64,000 nt of DNA from NCBI GenBank assembly GCA_028714675.1, contig JAQTLV010000003.1:248001-312000 (forward strand). Direction: 5' to 3'. A program made the position numbers and the translations under genes. The notes under the pieces are model-generated. The model had not been told where the DNA came from and ran no database searches. It saw only the letters and a program-made list of their open reading frames with translations. Source of the stretch: Sulfurovaceae bacterium (lineage in GTDB: Bacteria; Campylobacterota; Campylobacteria; Campylobacterales; Sulfurovaceae). Below, piece by piece: positions 21,266-29,900 of this stretch (position 1 is its first letter; each line of letters begins with the position of its first letter).

Positions 21266-22248
21266 ATTTTGCTCAGTATATGAACGAGTGGCTCTATGGA
21301 GATGATGGATATTACACTAGTTTCAAAAATATCGGCAAAGAGGGTGACTTTTATACCGCTGTGAGTAGTAGTAGATTTTTTGGTGCAAGTATAGCCAATT
21401 TTCTGCTAAAACTCATAAGTCAAGATGAATCTAAAGCCAATGGAGTTTTAGTAGAGATAGGCGCTCATAGAGGTTATCTCATCTGTGATATGATACAGTG
21501 GATATATACCGTAAATCCAACACTTATCCAAACACTTAGATTTGCTATCATAGAAAAACATCCGCGTCTTATAGAGGAACAAAAAGCATATATTTATAGT
21601 AGATTTGGCGATGATGTAAAAGTAGAACATTTTGGCTCTATAAGTGAGATTAAAACCAATTATGCTTTTGTAGTTTCAAATGAGATATTTGATGCTTTTG
21701 GTTGTGAGCTTTATATGGATGGTAAAATTGCAACAGTAGAAAATGATGTCATCTCATGGATACCAGCTCCAAATGATATGATAGAGTTGGGCAAAAAACA
21801 TCATCTCACAAAAGGTGAAATTGCAGTAGGTTATGAAGAATTTGCAAGTGAGTTTAAAAATTTACCAAAGTGCGATTTTGTATCTTTTGACTATGGAGAA
21901 AAGTACATAAGAAATGATTTTTCCATAAGGATTTACAAAGAACACAAAACTTATCCTCTCTTTGATGAAAATATAAAATTAAAAGATTTTTTTGGAAATT
22001 CAGATATAACATATGATGTAAATTTCGCTCATGTTATAGAGGCATTTGAAGCCAATAGTTTTCATCTAAAAACATTTGAAACACAAGCTAGAGCTTTAAT
22101 CTCATTTGGGATCATAGATATACTTGAACAATTTGCTCGCATTGCAACACAAGAACGATATATAAGCGAAGCAGACAAGATAAAAACTCTCATATCGCCA
22201 ACTATCATGGGAGATAAGTTTAAAATGATACACTTATCAAAAGACTAA
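21262..22248 (+). CDS. MidA/NDUFAF7-type SAM-dependent methyltransferase
   Basis: A 328-residue protein of the COG1565 (DUF185) family. The N-terminus FAQYMNEWLYGDDGYYTSF and GDFYTAVSSSRFFG is characteristic. The SAM motif is VLVEIGAHRGYL, and VVSNEIFDAF matches the family's motif around the acidic active region. The mitochondrial homologue NDUFAF7 dimethylates an arginine of complex I; the bacterial substrate is not established. It overlaps argD by 4 bases and is followed 12 bases later by an ankyrin gene. Confidence 0.85.
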   Translation: MNFAQYMNEWLYGDDGYYTSFKNIGKEGDFYTAVSSSRFFGASIANFLLKLISQDESKANGVLVEIGAHRGYLICDMIQWIYTVNPTLIQTLRFAIIEKHPRLIEEQKAYIYSRFGDDVKVEHFGSISEIKTNYAFVVSNEIFDAFGCELYMDGKIATVENDVISWIPAPNDMIELGKKHHLTKGEIAVGYEEFASEFKNLPKCDFVSFDYGEKYIRNDFSIRIYKEHKTYPLFDENIKLKDFFGNSDITYDVNFAHVIEAFEANSFHLKTFETQARALISFGIIDILEQFARIATQERYISEADKIKTLISPTIMGDKFKMIHLSKD

Positions 22249-22260
22249 TAGGATTTTAAA

Positions 22261-22824
22261 ATGAAAAAAATATTTTTTATACTCATTGTGCTATCATATA
22301 TCATTTATGCAGATAAGATAAATGGATACAATGAACTTCACGATGCATTGTTCAATGGCAATGACAAAAAAGCAATATCACTTATAACAAATAAAAAACT
22401 TATCAATAGCAAAACAAAAGCAGGTATAACTCCACTCCATATGTCTATAAAACTTAGAAAAAATGATATTTCTCAAAAATTGGTTGAAAGTGGTGCAGAT
22501 ATAAATGCTAAAGATAACAATGGACTAACACCGCTTCATTATGCCATAGCACAAAATCAGACAGAATTTGCGAAATACCTCATAAATAAAAAAGCCGATA
22601 TGGATATACAAAACAATGAAGGTGTAACACCACTTCATCAAGCTGCATATAGCGGAAACAACTCTTTGGTAAAGTATATGATAGACAGAGATGCAGATAC
22701 TGCGATAGAAAACAAACAAGGCTTTACTGCTTGCCAGCTCGCACTTTTGAAAAAAGATATAGGTGTAGTAAATATCATATCTTCAAAAGATAGAAAAAGT
22801 TGCGAGATAAAGGCAAAGAGATGA
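22261..22824 (+). CDS. Exported ankyrin-repeat protein
   Basis: A 187-residue protein with a signal peptide (about 1-18) and four or five ankyrin units; the clearest are AGITPLHMSI, NGLTPLHYAIA and EGVTPLHQAAYSG, each with following GADINAKDN-like turns. Ankyrin stacks bind other proteins; periplasmic ones such as Pseudomonas AnkB support catalase function, but nothing here names a partner. The stop overlaps the thiS start (ATGA). Confidence 0.85.
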   Translation: MKKIFFILIVLSYIIYADKINGYNELHDALFNGNDKKAISLITNKKLINSKTKAGITPLHMSIKLRKNDISQKLVESGADINAKDNNGLTPLHYAIAQNQTEFAKYLINKKADMDIQNNEGVTPLHQAAYSGNNSLVKYMIDRDADTAIENKQGFTACQLALLKKDIGVVNIISSKDRKSCEIKAKR

Positions 22825-23021
22825 CTATAATAGTTAATGGCGAGACAAAAGAGGTAAAAGAGAGTATAACCATACAAGAATTGATAGAATTTTTGAATAT
22901 AAAAGTTGGTGTTATGGCGACAGCTGTAAATATGAATATTGTTAAAAAAGATGATTGGGATATTTTTAGATTGAGTCAAGATGATAAAGTGGAATTGTTA
23001 CAATTTGTTGGTGGGGGCTAA
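22821..23021 (+). CDS. thiS: Sulfur carrier protein ThiS
   Basis: A 66-residue ubiquitin-fold protein beginning MTIIVNG and ending in the essential diglycine (FVGGG). The C-terminal Gly is adenylated and thiocarboxylated to supply sulfur for the thiazole ring of thiamin. I start it at ATG 22821, which overlaps the ankyrin stop; a longer frame from 22800 adds residues alien to the family. No other thiamin gene is adjacent. The 3' end overlaps acpS convergently by 4 bases. Confidence 0.9.
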   Translation: MTIIVNGETKEVKESITIQELIEFLNIKVGVMATAVNMNIVKKDDWDIFRLSQDDKVELLQFVGGG

Positions 23022-23368
23022 TTGGCGATAACTACAACAGCGATGGCGAAACCTCCATCATGGCTGATAGATAGTGAGCTATTGCTATGAGGAAAGTTTG
23101 CTGAAACTTTTTCGCTTAAGGTGAAAGATGGAGCGCCTTTGGAGTTTTTGGATATGTTTATGTCATGAAAGCTGATCTCGCTCCCTATGCCACACCCAAA
23201 AGCTTTGCTTATAGCTTCTTTGGCAGCCCAAAATCCAGCTATACTAGCACTATTTTTTGCCAATGCTATCTCACTTGCATTTAAAAACCTCTCTTTGAAG
23301 GTATCTCCATGTCTTTGCATTGCTTTTTCTATACGACTAATTGCGATGATATCTGTTCCTATTTTCAT
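23018..23368 (-). CDS. acpS: Holo-[acyl-carrier-protein] synthase
   Basis: A 116-residue phosphopantetheinyl transferase that moves 4'-phosphopantetheine from CoA to acyl carrier protein. It has the metal-binding GTDIIAISRIEKA start and the WAAKEAISKAFG motif, followed by SHDGGFAIAVV near the C-terminus. Length is typical. It marks the left border of the restriction-modification island. Confidence 0.95.
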   Translation of the reverse strand: MKIGTDIIAISRIEKAMQRHGDTFKERFLNASEIALAKNSASIAGFWAAKEAISKAFGCGIGSEISFHDINISKNSKGAPSFTLSEKVSANFPHSNSSLSISHDGGFAIAVVVIAN

Positions 23369-23492
23369 GATAGAAGTTTAGCATATGTTTTAGTTAATAA
23401 TGATAAAATTGGATTATATGATAGTGTGGTACCCGAGATAACGGCGGATTTCGCTAATGTTACCCATTCATTGCTAGGTTTTATTATCTGTT

Positions 23493-24653
23493 TTAAGTAT
23501 AATATCTAATAATATTATGTTTTAATTCTTCAAAGTCAAATGTATAACTAAAGTCTTGTTCCAAACCAATATTAATTACATCAATAAATTTCTCTTTAGT
23601 ATACTGTCCGTTGCCATTTCTGTAATCAATTTCTATTGAATCTAATTTTGAGATTAAACATATTGCTTGATATGATTTATCTAAAACACTTGTTTTATTA
23701 TTTGGATGGGCTCTATAAAAATGTTGATTTGGAGTTATAGCAATAATATTTTCAGGGATATCAGCTAATTCTGGAAATTGTGATGATAAAAAAATATGAT
23801 GTGCTTGTGTTGCGGGATATGCATCGAACCTATGAATTTCACTAAAGGAATGAATAGTTTTAACAAGTCTTTTGGCTTTTTCAATTTGATATTTATAAAA
23901 TTTTTCATTATCAATTTCTTTTTCAAAGAATTGTGCATTAAATTCCTCTCTAGTAAGAGATTTATCTTTTTTTACATCCCTCCAATTTGGTCTATTATAA
24001 AGTAAATCATTATAGTTAACAATAGACACTTCACCTGATTTACTACCAAATTTTTTATACTTAAAACTTAAAATATTGAGCATAGGATTAAATATTCGTA
24101 TTGGTTCAAGTTCTTTTGTAATTGCAGTATTTTCAATAATAAAAGCGACATACTTATTTCTTAATTCATACAATGAATTTTTATCTTGTTTATTAAAAAA
24201 ATTATCAAAATATTTCCATATACCACTATCTTTTAACACTTTCTCAAGATACATTGATAAAAAATAAAAAGCATTTCTATCTCTTAAAGAAATATACTCA
24301 ATAAATTCTTTTTTGATGATTTTGTACACATTTGAACGACCATTTTTTTCTTCACTTACCAAACCACTATAAGCTAACATTTTTAAGGGTTGAGAAAAAA
24401 ACTTATCATATTCATTTTCTGCTTTTTTTATATCGGGCTTATTAAATATTTCAGTTACTAACTCATTTGAATAATCACAATATCTAACATCGTTTACACT
24501 AAATAAATCATCTTCATTAATACAGTTTAATATACATTCACAAACCGCACTTAAAACATCTGGTTGCACTTTTTGGTCAAAAAATCTAGCATTATTTGTT
24601 TTTTTAATATCTAAATCAATAGTTTGTAAATAAGCTTTTATAGTATTTATCAT
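23493..24653 (-). CDS. HNH-family type II restriction endonuclease
   Basis: A 386-residue protein, third gene of the restriction-modification island. The C-terminal part has a beta-beta-alpha-metal (HNH) active site: the pair H285-H286, N302 in PENIIAITP, and H311 within NQHFYRAHP. This arrangement resembles, from memory, the nuclease motif of the Alw26I/Eco31I/Esp3I type IIS family, although those enzymes are longer. The N-terminal 270 residues would carry the recognition region and match nothing I know. AAGGA precedes its ATG. It is AT-rich like its neighbours. Its partner is the fused methyltransferase two genes upstream on the same strand. Confidence 0.72.
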   Translation of the reverse strand: MINTIKAYLQTIDLDIKKTNNARFFDQKVQPDVLSAVCECILNCINEDDLFSVNDVRYCDYSNELVTEIFNKPDIKKAENEYDKFFSQPLKMLAYSGLVSEEKNGRSNVYKIIKKEFIEYISLRDRNAFYFLSMYLEKVLKDSGIWKYFDNFFNKQDKNSLYELRNKYVAFIIENTAITKELEPIRIFNPMLNILSFKYKKFGSKSGEVSIVNYNDLLYNRPNWRDVKKDKSLTREEFNAQFFEKEIDNEKFYKYQIEKAKRLVKTIHSFSEIHRFDAYPATQAHHIFLSSQFPELADIPENIIAITPNQHFYRAHPNNKTSVLDKSYQAICLISKLDSIEIDYRNGNGQYTKEKFIDVINIGLEQDFSYTFDFEELKHNIIRYYT

Positions 24654-24673
24654 AAGTTAATATCCTTGCATTA

Positions 24674-25045
24674 TTAAAGTGTTAATCCATAATCAAAATC
24701 ATTAATAAAGCCTGCTGGTACCGTATTTTTTATATTCGTAATATTTTGGATATCACCCATTACAAAATTATGATTCATTACAATATTTTCAACAAACTCA
24801 TTGCAATTAGTACGATGTTCTACACCTGGTCTACCAGCTGTTAATTTAAAATATCCAGGTATAGGAGGATTGTTAATTAAAAAATGTATTCTACCTTCAC
24901 TTCCCCAAGCACCTTGTTCCTCGTTATTTTCCCAATGGATAGATGAAGTATTGTCTGATTTTGCTAGATAACCAATTGCTTTGTAGTATTCACTCTCAGT
25001 TGTAAACTTTATTTGTCCATTCTGTCCATAACTATTTTTATACAT
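24674..25045 (-). CDS. Uncharacterised protein in the restriction-modification operon
   Basis: A 123-residue protein between the methyltransferase and the endonuclease, 16 bases after the first and 20 before the second, with AAGGAA before its ATG. It has no membrane segment or signal. It is rich in Asn, Gly and aromatic residues (for example SIHWENNEEQGAWGSEGR and PPIPGYFKLT) and contains one Cys in HRTNCNEF. It has no helix-turn-helix typical of C (controller) proteins. It could be an accessory subunit of the nuclease, a detached specificity piece or an unrelated passenger; the sequence does not say. Confidence 0.6.
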   Translation of the reverse strand: MYKNSYGQNGQIKFTTESEYYKAIGYLAKSDNTSSIHWENNEEQGAWGSEGRIHFLINNPPIPGYFKLTAGRPGVEHRTNCNEFVENIVMNHNFVMGDIQNITNIKNTVPAGFINDFDYGLTL

Positions 25046-25061
25046 TTGTAATTCCTTTGTA

Positions 25062-27605
25062 TTAGGATATATTTTCTTTTAATAATCCAAAAAATTTAAC
25101 TGAATTATTATCAATATTTAAAGATCTCGTCCCTCTGTTTCTAGCTATTTTATAATATTCTATAAACTCTTCACTACTATAATATTCTAAATGTTCTGAA
25201 GTAACATTTATATTATTTTTTGCTTTTAAAAGTGCAACGGAACCATCAGTAATAGTATCTTTTGGTAAAAATGTTGCTCTTGGATAATAAGTTAAATTTG
25301 GTACTAATACTATATCATTTTGATTTAAATATTTTGAAACTACAAAACTATCAATATCATTTATAAAACAATCATAATCTTCTATATCTTTTATATCATT
25401 ATTATCAATATTTCTTGATTTTAGAACTCTAATTTTACCTTTGCTTAGAGTGTGTTTTTTTGTAATTTGTCTATCTCGGAAACTTTCAAAAATATTCAAT
25501 TCCATTTTATCCGCAATAGCATCAAAAAAGCTATTTCTATATATTAACCAATAAGGAAATTCTTTAGCAAAAATATAGTTTTTATTTTGATATTCAACAC
25601 TATTTGTTATATAGCTTTCAATTTTTATTTTTTCAAATTTATCTTGTTTATAAGTATCTAATAAAAAGCTAATAGTTTCTATTTTGACACCTTTAAAAGC
25701 TTTTTCTCCGTAATCAGTGATTGAGTGTAGATTTGTATTTTCTAATAAATCTCTTGTTTGATTAAACTCTGGTGCGTTAATTAAACTTTTTGGAACTATT
25801 AGTGATACATACTTTGATAATCTTGTTGCTTTTTCTATGAAAAATGAAAACAAGTTATTTGTATCTTTATTTTTACAATTTAATTTATATTTATCTAGTA
25901 AAGTTTTGTTATTTGCAACTTTCCCATAAGGTGGATTTCCAATAATTAAATCGTAAGCTGTACTATTTTCCCACAGTAAAAAATCTGTATGAATAAAGTT
26001 AATCGTGAAATTTTTAGGTATTTTTGTTTTAGACAATAGTATTTTTAATGTATCCAATGAGTCTTTATCGATATCAATAACATCCAAAATAACATCTTGA
26101 ATATCTTTATACTTCTTAAACAATAAAGGTAAAAAGTTTCCAATCCCTACTGATGGCTCTAATATTTTTAAGCTCTTTTTAGTTTTAAAACTAGGTAATT
26201 TATTTATAACATTAAACACTATATCTTCTCTTGTAAAATATGCTTTAGTTTCAGTTCTTTTTATATTTGAAAGTTCTGCAATATTATAAAGAGTATTTAT
26301 ATCGTATTTATGTTCATTATTTGATATAAATGTTCTTAATGTATTCATATCTTCAAGGTTATATTTTTGTATTATCCTATTTATCTCATTGATAGATAGC
26401 ACTTTGTTTTTTAAAGCTTTTTTTATATTGGAGGCAATTTGCTCAAAAATTTTAGTCGGAACCGCTTCACCTATGCAATGCCTTATATTTAACTCTTCTT
26501 GTTTTAGGTACTTTCTCTTTTCTTCTATTGATAAATTATTAAGTGTATCAAAATCTATATTTGACCACTTAAAGTCATTTGGTACTGTCATCATTTGCAT
26601 TAACTCTCTAATGCTAAATACCCTATTGTCAGATGGATGAATTGTACTTTGACTTGCTAAAATATCATTTCTTGTATGAATACAAGGAGCAACTCTATTC
26701 CAATACCATCTTGAATATTTATCACCATTTTTATTTTTGTTAAGTACTATTTCTCCGTTAACAATTCTATGAGGTTGTTTTAATGGATCATTATTATTAA
26801 AAGCAGACCCTCCTTCTTCTAGATTCTCTATCCAAGGTAGCATCTTATTATCAAAACATCTATATGAATGATAAATATCGTCATCATATATTTCCCCCAT
26901 AATCTTTAATGATGGCAAATCACCAATTAATGCTTTTAAAGTTTTTGCTTTTTGTTCTTTTGGGAAAAGTTGATAAGGGCTAATATTGACTAAGTCTTTT
27001 CTAACTCCTATTACTAAAGTTCTTGTTCTACTTGATTGAGCACCATACTCCTTAAAGTTAATTACTTTAGACAGTATATTATAATCACCTGCTAAGTTTA
27101 ACTCAATAGAGTCACCAATTGGTTTATCAATATTATCAATATCCGTACAAATAGTAGTTAAAAATGCTCTTACATTTTCAAAAATGAAAAATTTAGGCTT
27201 GATTTTCTTTATAATTTTAATAGATTCAATAACAAGTGAATTTCTTTTTGTTTCATTATTTTTTTTATGGTTTGCTACTGACATACCTTGACATGGAGGA
27301 GTGGCAACTAATACATCTAAGTTATTTATATTATTGTTTTCTAATTCTTTATAGATTTTATCTTGTATCTCTTTTGCTTCTAAGTCACCTTGTATATAAC
27401 CACTATCAAATTCACATTTATTATTGTACTGTTGTATTTTAATTCTTTTTTCTAAATACTCATTTGTTGCGATACATTTAAAACCTTGTTGTTTAAATCC
27501 ATAACAACCAATGCCAGCACTACTAAAAAGTGAAATATATGTTAATGCTTTTATATCTTTTCCTTGTGTATTGTTAATATAATCAAATAGACTAGGTGTT
27601 TGCAT
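25062..27605 (-). CDS. Fused cytosine-C5 / adenine-N6 DNA methyltransferase
   Basis: An 847-residue protein with two complete methyltransferase domains. Residues about 20-400 are a C5-cytosine enzyme: SAM motif LFSSAGIGCYGFKQQGF, catalytic C105 in TPPCQGMS, E143-N-V in FENVRAF, QSSRTR at 190-195, and the final motif near CIGEAVPTKIFEQIA. Residues about 450-620 are a gamma-type N6-adenine enzyme with motif EPSVGIGN at 483-490 and NPPYG at 557-561. Residues 620-847 look like a target-recognition region. One protein modifying both C and A fits an asymmetric recognition site in which each strand carries a different target base. It is the first gene of the island, with GAGGAAG before the ATG. Confidence 0.88.
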   Translation of the reverse strand: MQTPSLFDYINNTQGKDIKALTYISLFSSAGIGCYGFKQQGFKCIATNEYLEKRIKIQQYNNKCEFDSGYIQGDLEAKEIQDKIYKELENNNINNLDVLVATPPCQGMSVANHKKNNETKRNSLVIESIKIIKKIKPKFFIFENVRAFLTTICTDIDNIDKPIGDSIELNLAGDYNILSKVINFKEYGAQSSRTRTLVIGVRKDLVNISPYQLFPKEQKAKTLKALIGDLPSLKIMGEIYDDDIYHSYRCFDNKMLPWIENLEEGGSAFNNNDPLKQPHRIVNGEIVLNKNKNGDKYSRWYWNRVAPCIHTRNDILASQSTIHPSDNRVFSIRELMQMMTVPNDFKWSNIDFDTLNNLSIEEKRKYLKQEELNIRHCIGEAVPTKIFEQIASNIKKALKNKVLSINEINRIIQKYNLEDMNTLRTFISNNEHKYDINTLYNIAELSNIKRTETKAYFTREDIVFNVINKLPSFKTKKSLKILEPSVGIGNFLPLLFKKYKDIQDVILDVIDIDKDSLDTLKILLSKTKIPKNFTINFIHTDFLLWENSTAYDLIIGNPPYGKVANNKTLLDKYKLNCKNKDTNNLFSFFIEKATRLSKYVSLIVPKSLINAPEFNQTRDLLENTNLHSITDYGEKAFKGVKIETISFLLDTYKQDKFEKIKIESYITNSVEYQNKNYIFAKEFPYWLIYRNSFFDAIADKMELNIFESFRDRQITKKHTLSKGKIRVLKSRNIDNNDIKDIEDYDCFINDIDSFVVSKYLNQNDIVLVPNLTYYPRATFLPKDTITDGSVALLKAKNNINVTSEHLEYYSSEEFIEYYKIARNRGTRSLNIDNNSVKFFGLLKENIS

Positions 27606-27915
27606 AATACTTCCTCATTATATTTTGAAAAAGAATAGCAATTTATTTTTAGTTTATTTAAAAATATGTCATTTTGCAATGATATTTATGTGATTATAAT
27701 TTTGTAATCTTATTTTATCTAAAGTTTAATTTGAATTTTATTATCTTTAAAGTTTGAAAGTGCATTGCTTAGATAACGTTGGACTTGAAAAATGAAGACA
27801 AAGGGATCAAGCGTTGAATTTCCACTTTTTATAGACTTCGTTATCAGGTACGGAGTGACGAATTGTGGTTATGGATTCCTGCCTTCGCAGGAATGACGAT
27901 AGTATCTATCAGATA
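27606..27915. other. Non-coding gap right of the restriction island
   Basis: These 310 bases hold no credible gene. The first 170 are very AT-rich and probably contain the promoter of the methyltransferase operon. An imperfect inverted repeat, GATAACG near 27773 and CGTTATC near 27838, lies in the middle, and a short hairpin repeat follows at 27875. Confidence 0.6.
27875..27894. repeat. Short dispersed-type hairpin repeat
   Basis: ATTCCTGC and GCAGGAAT flank a CTTC loop, within the context ...GGATTCCTGCCTTCGCAGG... that I recall as a common intergenic palindrome in many bacterial genomes. It lies 22 bases past the end of the toxin gene and may double as a transcription stop. Confidence 0.55.
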
Positions 27916-28173
27916 TCATTCATAAACATCTTTGCGATGTCCCACTTTCACCACATAGATGACCAAAATATCATCTTCTATACCATAAAGCACTCTATAG
28001 CTGCCAACTCTTATCCTATATTTCTCTTCGCCACTTAATTTTTTACATCCAGCAGGTCGTGGCTCATGTGCTAGAGAGGCTATCTTGTCAATAACTTTTT
28101 TTAACTCTTTGTTTGGAAGATTTTTTATCTCTTTTTGTGCAGATTTTTTTATCTCAATCTTATAATCTGCCAT
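27916..28173 (-). CDS. RelE/ParE-family toxin
   Basis: An 85-residue toxin of the RelE/ParE superfamily, starting at ATG 28173 (a GTG one codon earlier is also open). It shows the family pattern YKIEIKKSAQKEIKNLP, then PRPAGCKKLSG, YRIRVGSYRVLYGI and a C-terminal VKVGHRKDVYE. RelE members cut mRNA on the ribosome. The basic residues in RIRVGSYRV and the terminal HRKDVY favour that activity over gyrase poisoning, but this is inferred. It overlaps the antitoxin gene by 14 bases. Confidence 0.88.
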   Translation of the reverse strand: MADYKIEIKKSAQKEIKNLPNKELKKVIDKIASLAHEPRPAGCKKLSGEEKYRIRVGSYRVLYGIEDDILVIYVVKVGHRKDVYE

Positions 28174-28384
28174 CACTCTTTAACTCTTGTAAAAATGATT
28201 CAAATGAGATACTAGGCTCTTTTTCTCTCTCTTTGAATGTGCGAAGATCATCACTATCATCGCTAAAAGCATCATGCAATATCTCATTGAGTAGCACTGA
28301 AACAGAAGTTGATGTTTCAACCGCTTTTAGTTTAAGGAGTTTAAGCAAATTATCTTCAAGCGAAACAGTAGTTCTTATGCTCAT
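28160..28384 (-). CDS. Ribbon-helix-helix (CopG-type) antitoxin
   Basis: A 74-residue protein whose N-terminus (SIRTTVSLEDNLLKLLKLKAVE) is the beta-strand and first helix of a ribbon-helix-helix DNA-binding domain. The acidic C-terminal tail would wrap and block the toxin. It precedes the toxin and overlaps it, the normal arrangement that allows autorepression by the complex. AAAGGA lies before its ATG. With its toxin it forms an addictive module next to the restriction island. Confidence 0.85.
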   Translation of the reverse strand: MSIRTTVSLEDNLLKLLKLKAVETSTSVSVLLNEILHDAFSDDSDDLRTFKEREKEPSISFESFLQELKSDGRL

Positions 28385-28447
28385 AATCTATCCTTTATTT
28401 TTTTGTCATTATAGCATAATTTCATCAAATCATCAAGATGATACATT

Positions 28448-29797
28448 TTACTCAAACATCCATTCAACTACTTTTGCGACATCTTCGGCTATAAAACATT
28501 TTATTTGTGTATCTTCTAGAGGTTTTTCAGGTATGATGGCTTTGCTAAAGCCTTGAGTTTGCATCTCTTTTAGTCTTAGTGAGAGATTGCTTACATCTCG
28601 TATCTCTCCAGTTAGACTAACTTCTCCTAAAAATATAGTTTTAGAGCTTAGCTCACGGTTGCGATAACTGCTAAGGATTGCTGCAATGACTGCTAAGTCT
28701 GCACTTGGTTCATTTATCTTGATACCTCCGCTTACATTGATATAAACATCATAAGTACCCAAAGGTAAATCAAGCTTTTTTTCCAAAAGCGCTAAAAGCA
28801 TAGAGAGGCGATTGTTGTCAAATCCTGTGGAGCTTCGTCTAGCTCCTCCATAACTCTCACTTACAAGTGCTTGAACTTCTACAATGATAGGACGGCTTCC
28901 TTCGAGAAGTATCGTTAGAGCTGATCCTGCTTGAAGTTTGGATTTGTTATAAAATTTGCAACTGATAGTTTTAGCATCATTTAATCCAGTTTTATTCATT
29001 TCAAAGATACCAACTTCATTTGTGGAGCCAAAGCGATTTTTAAAACCCCGAAGGAGTCTGAGTTCACTATTGCTATCGCCTTCAAAATAAAGTACTGTAT
29101 CGACCATATGCTCTAGCACTCTAGGGCCCGCTATGGAGCCGTCTTTGGTAATGTGTCCGATGATAAATATAGGTATATTTTGGCTTTTTGCTATACGCAT
29201 AAGCTCAAAAGTTACACTTCGCACTTGAGCCACAGATCCTGGAGAGGATGGCAATTCGTCAGTATATAGTGTTTGGATAGAATCTATAACTATAAAGTTA
29301 TACTCTTTTTGGATGATTTCACTTAGGATGTTTGAGAGATTTATCTCGCTGAGTAAAAATAGATTTTTGGCATTTGCATCAAGTCTATCTGCTCTTAGTT
29401 TTATCTGCCCCAAAGACTCTTCGCCTGATACATATAAAACATCTTTTTTATTTTTAGCTATATTGCCTGCTATCTTAAGAAGTAGGGTAGATTTGCCTAT
29501 TCCTGGGCTTCCACCAATGAGTGTAAGGGAGCCTTGTACTATACCGCCGCCAAGAACGAGGTCAAGCTCACTGCTTCCGCTTTCAAATCTATGAAATTCA
29601 TCTTGGACTATATCTGTAATAGGCATAGCTTTGGTAGTATATGTTGATGAGTTTGAAATCTCTTGAAGTATCTCGATTTGAGCTGAACTTAGCTCCATCA
29701 TACTATCCCATGTACCGCAGTTTGTACATTTGCCTATCCATCTAGGGCTTTGAAATCCACATGATTGACATTCAAATAGTGTTTTCTTTTTTGCCAT
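28448..29797 (-). CDS. radA: DNA repair protein RadA
   Basis: A 449-residue RecA-like ATPase that promotes branch migration in recombinational repair. It has an N-terminal C4 zinc finger (CQSCGFQSPRWIGKCTNC), Walker A GGSPGIGKST, the RadA-specific KNRFG motif (FKNRFGSTNEVG) and a C-terminal Lon-protease-like domain. I start at ATG 29797 because AAAGGAG lies five bases before it; the alternative GTG at 29803 falls inside that ribosome-binding site. Confidence 0.96.
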   Translation of the reverse strand: MAKKKTLFECQSCGFQSPRWIGKCTNCGTWDSMMELSSAQIEILQEISNSSTYTTKAMPITDIVQDEFHRFESGSSELDLVLGGGIVQGSLTLIGGSPGIGKSTLLLKIAGNIAKNKKDVLYVSGEESLGQIKLRADRLDANAKNLFLLSEINLSNILSEIIQKEYNFIVIDSIQTLYTDELPSSPGSVAQVRSVTFELMRIAKSQNIPIFIIGHITKDGSIAGPRVLEHMVDTVLYFEGDSNSELRLLRGFKNRFGSTNEVGIFEMNKTGLNDAKTISCKFYNKSKLQAGSALTILLEGSRPIIVEVQALVSESYGGARRSSTGFDNNRLSMLLALLEKKLDLPLGTYDVYINVSGGIKINEPSADLAVIAAILSSYRNRELSSKTIFLGEVSLTGEIRDVSNLSLRLKEMQTQGFSKAIIPEKPLEDTQIKCFIAEDVAKVVEWMFE

Positions 29798-29900
29798 AAT
29801 CACTCCTTTATATTGAAGCGATTATAAGATAAAAAATTTATTGGATTTAAAAATATGTCAAAATGTAATATTATTATCTTAACATCAATTAAAATTGTTA

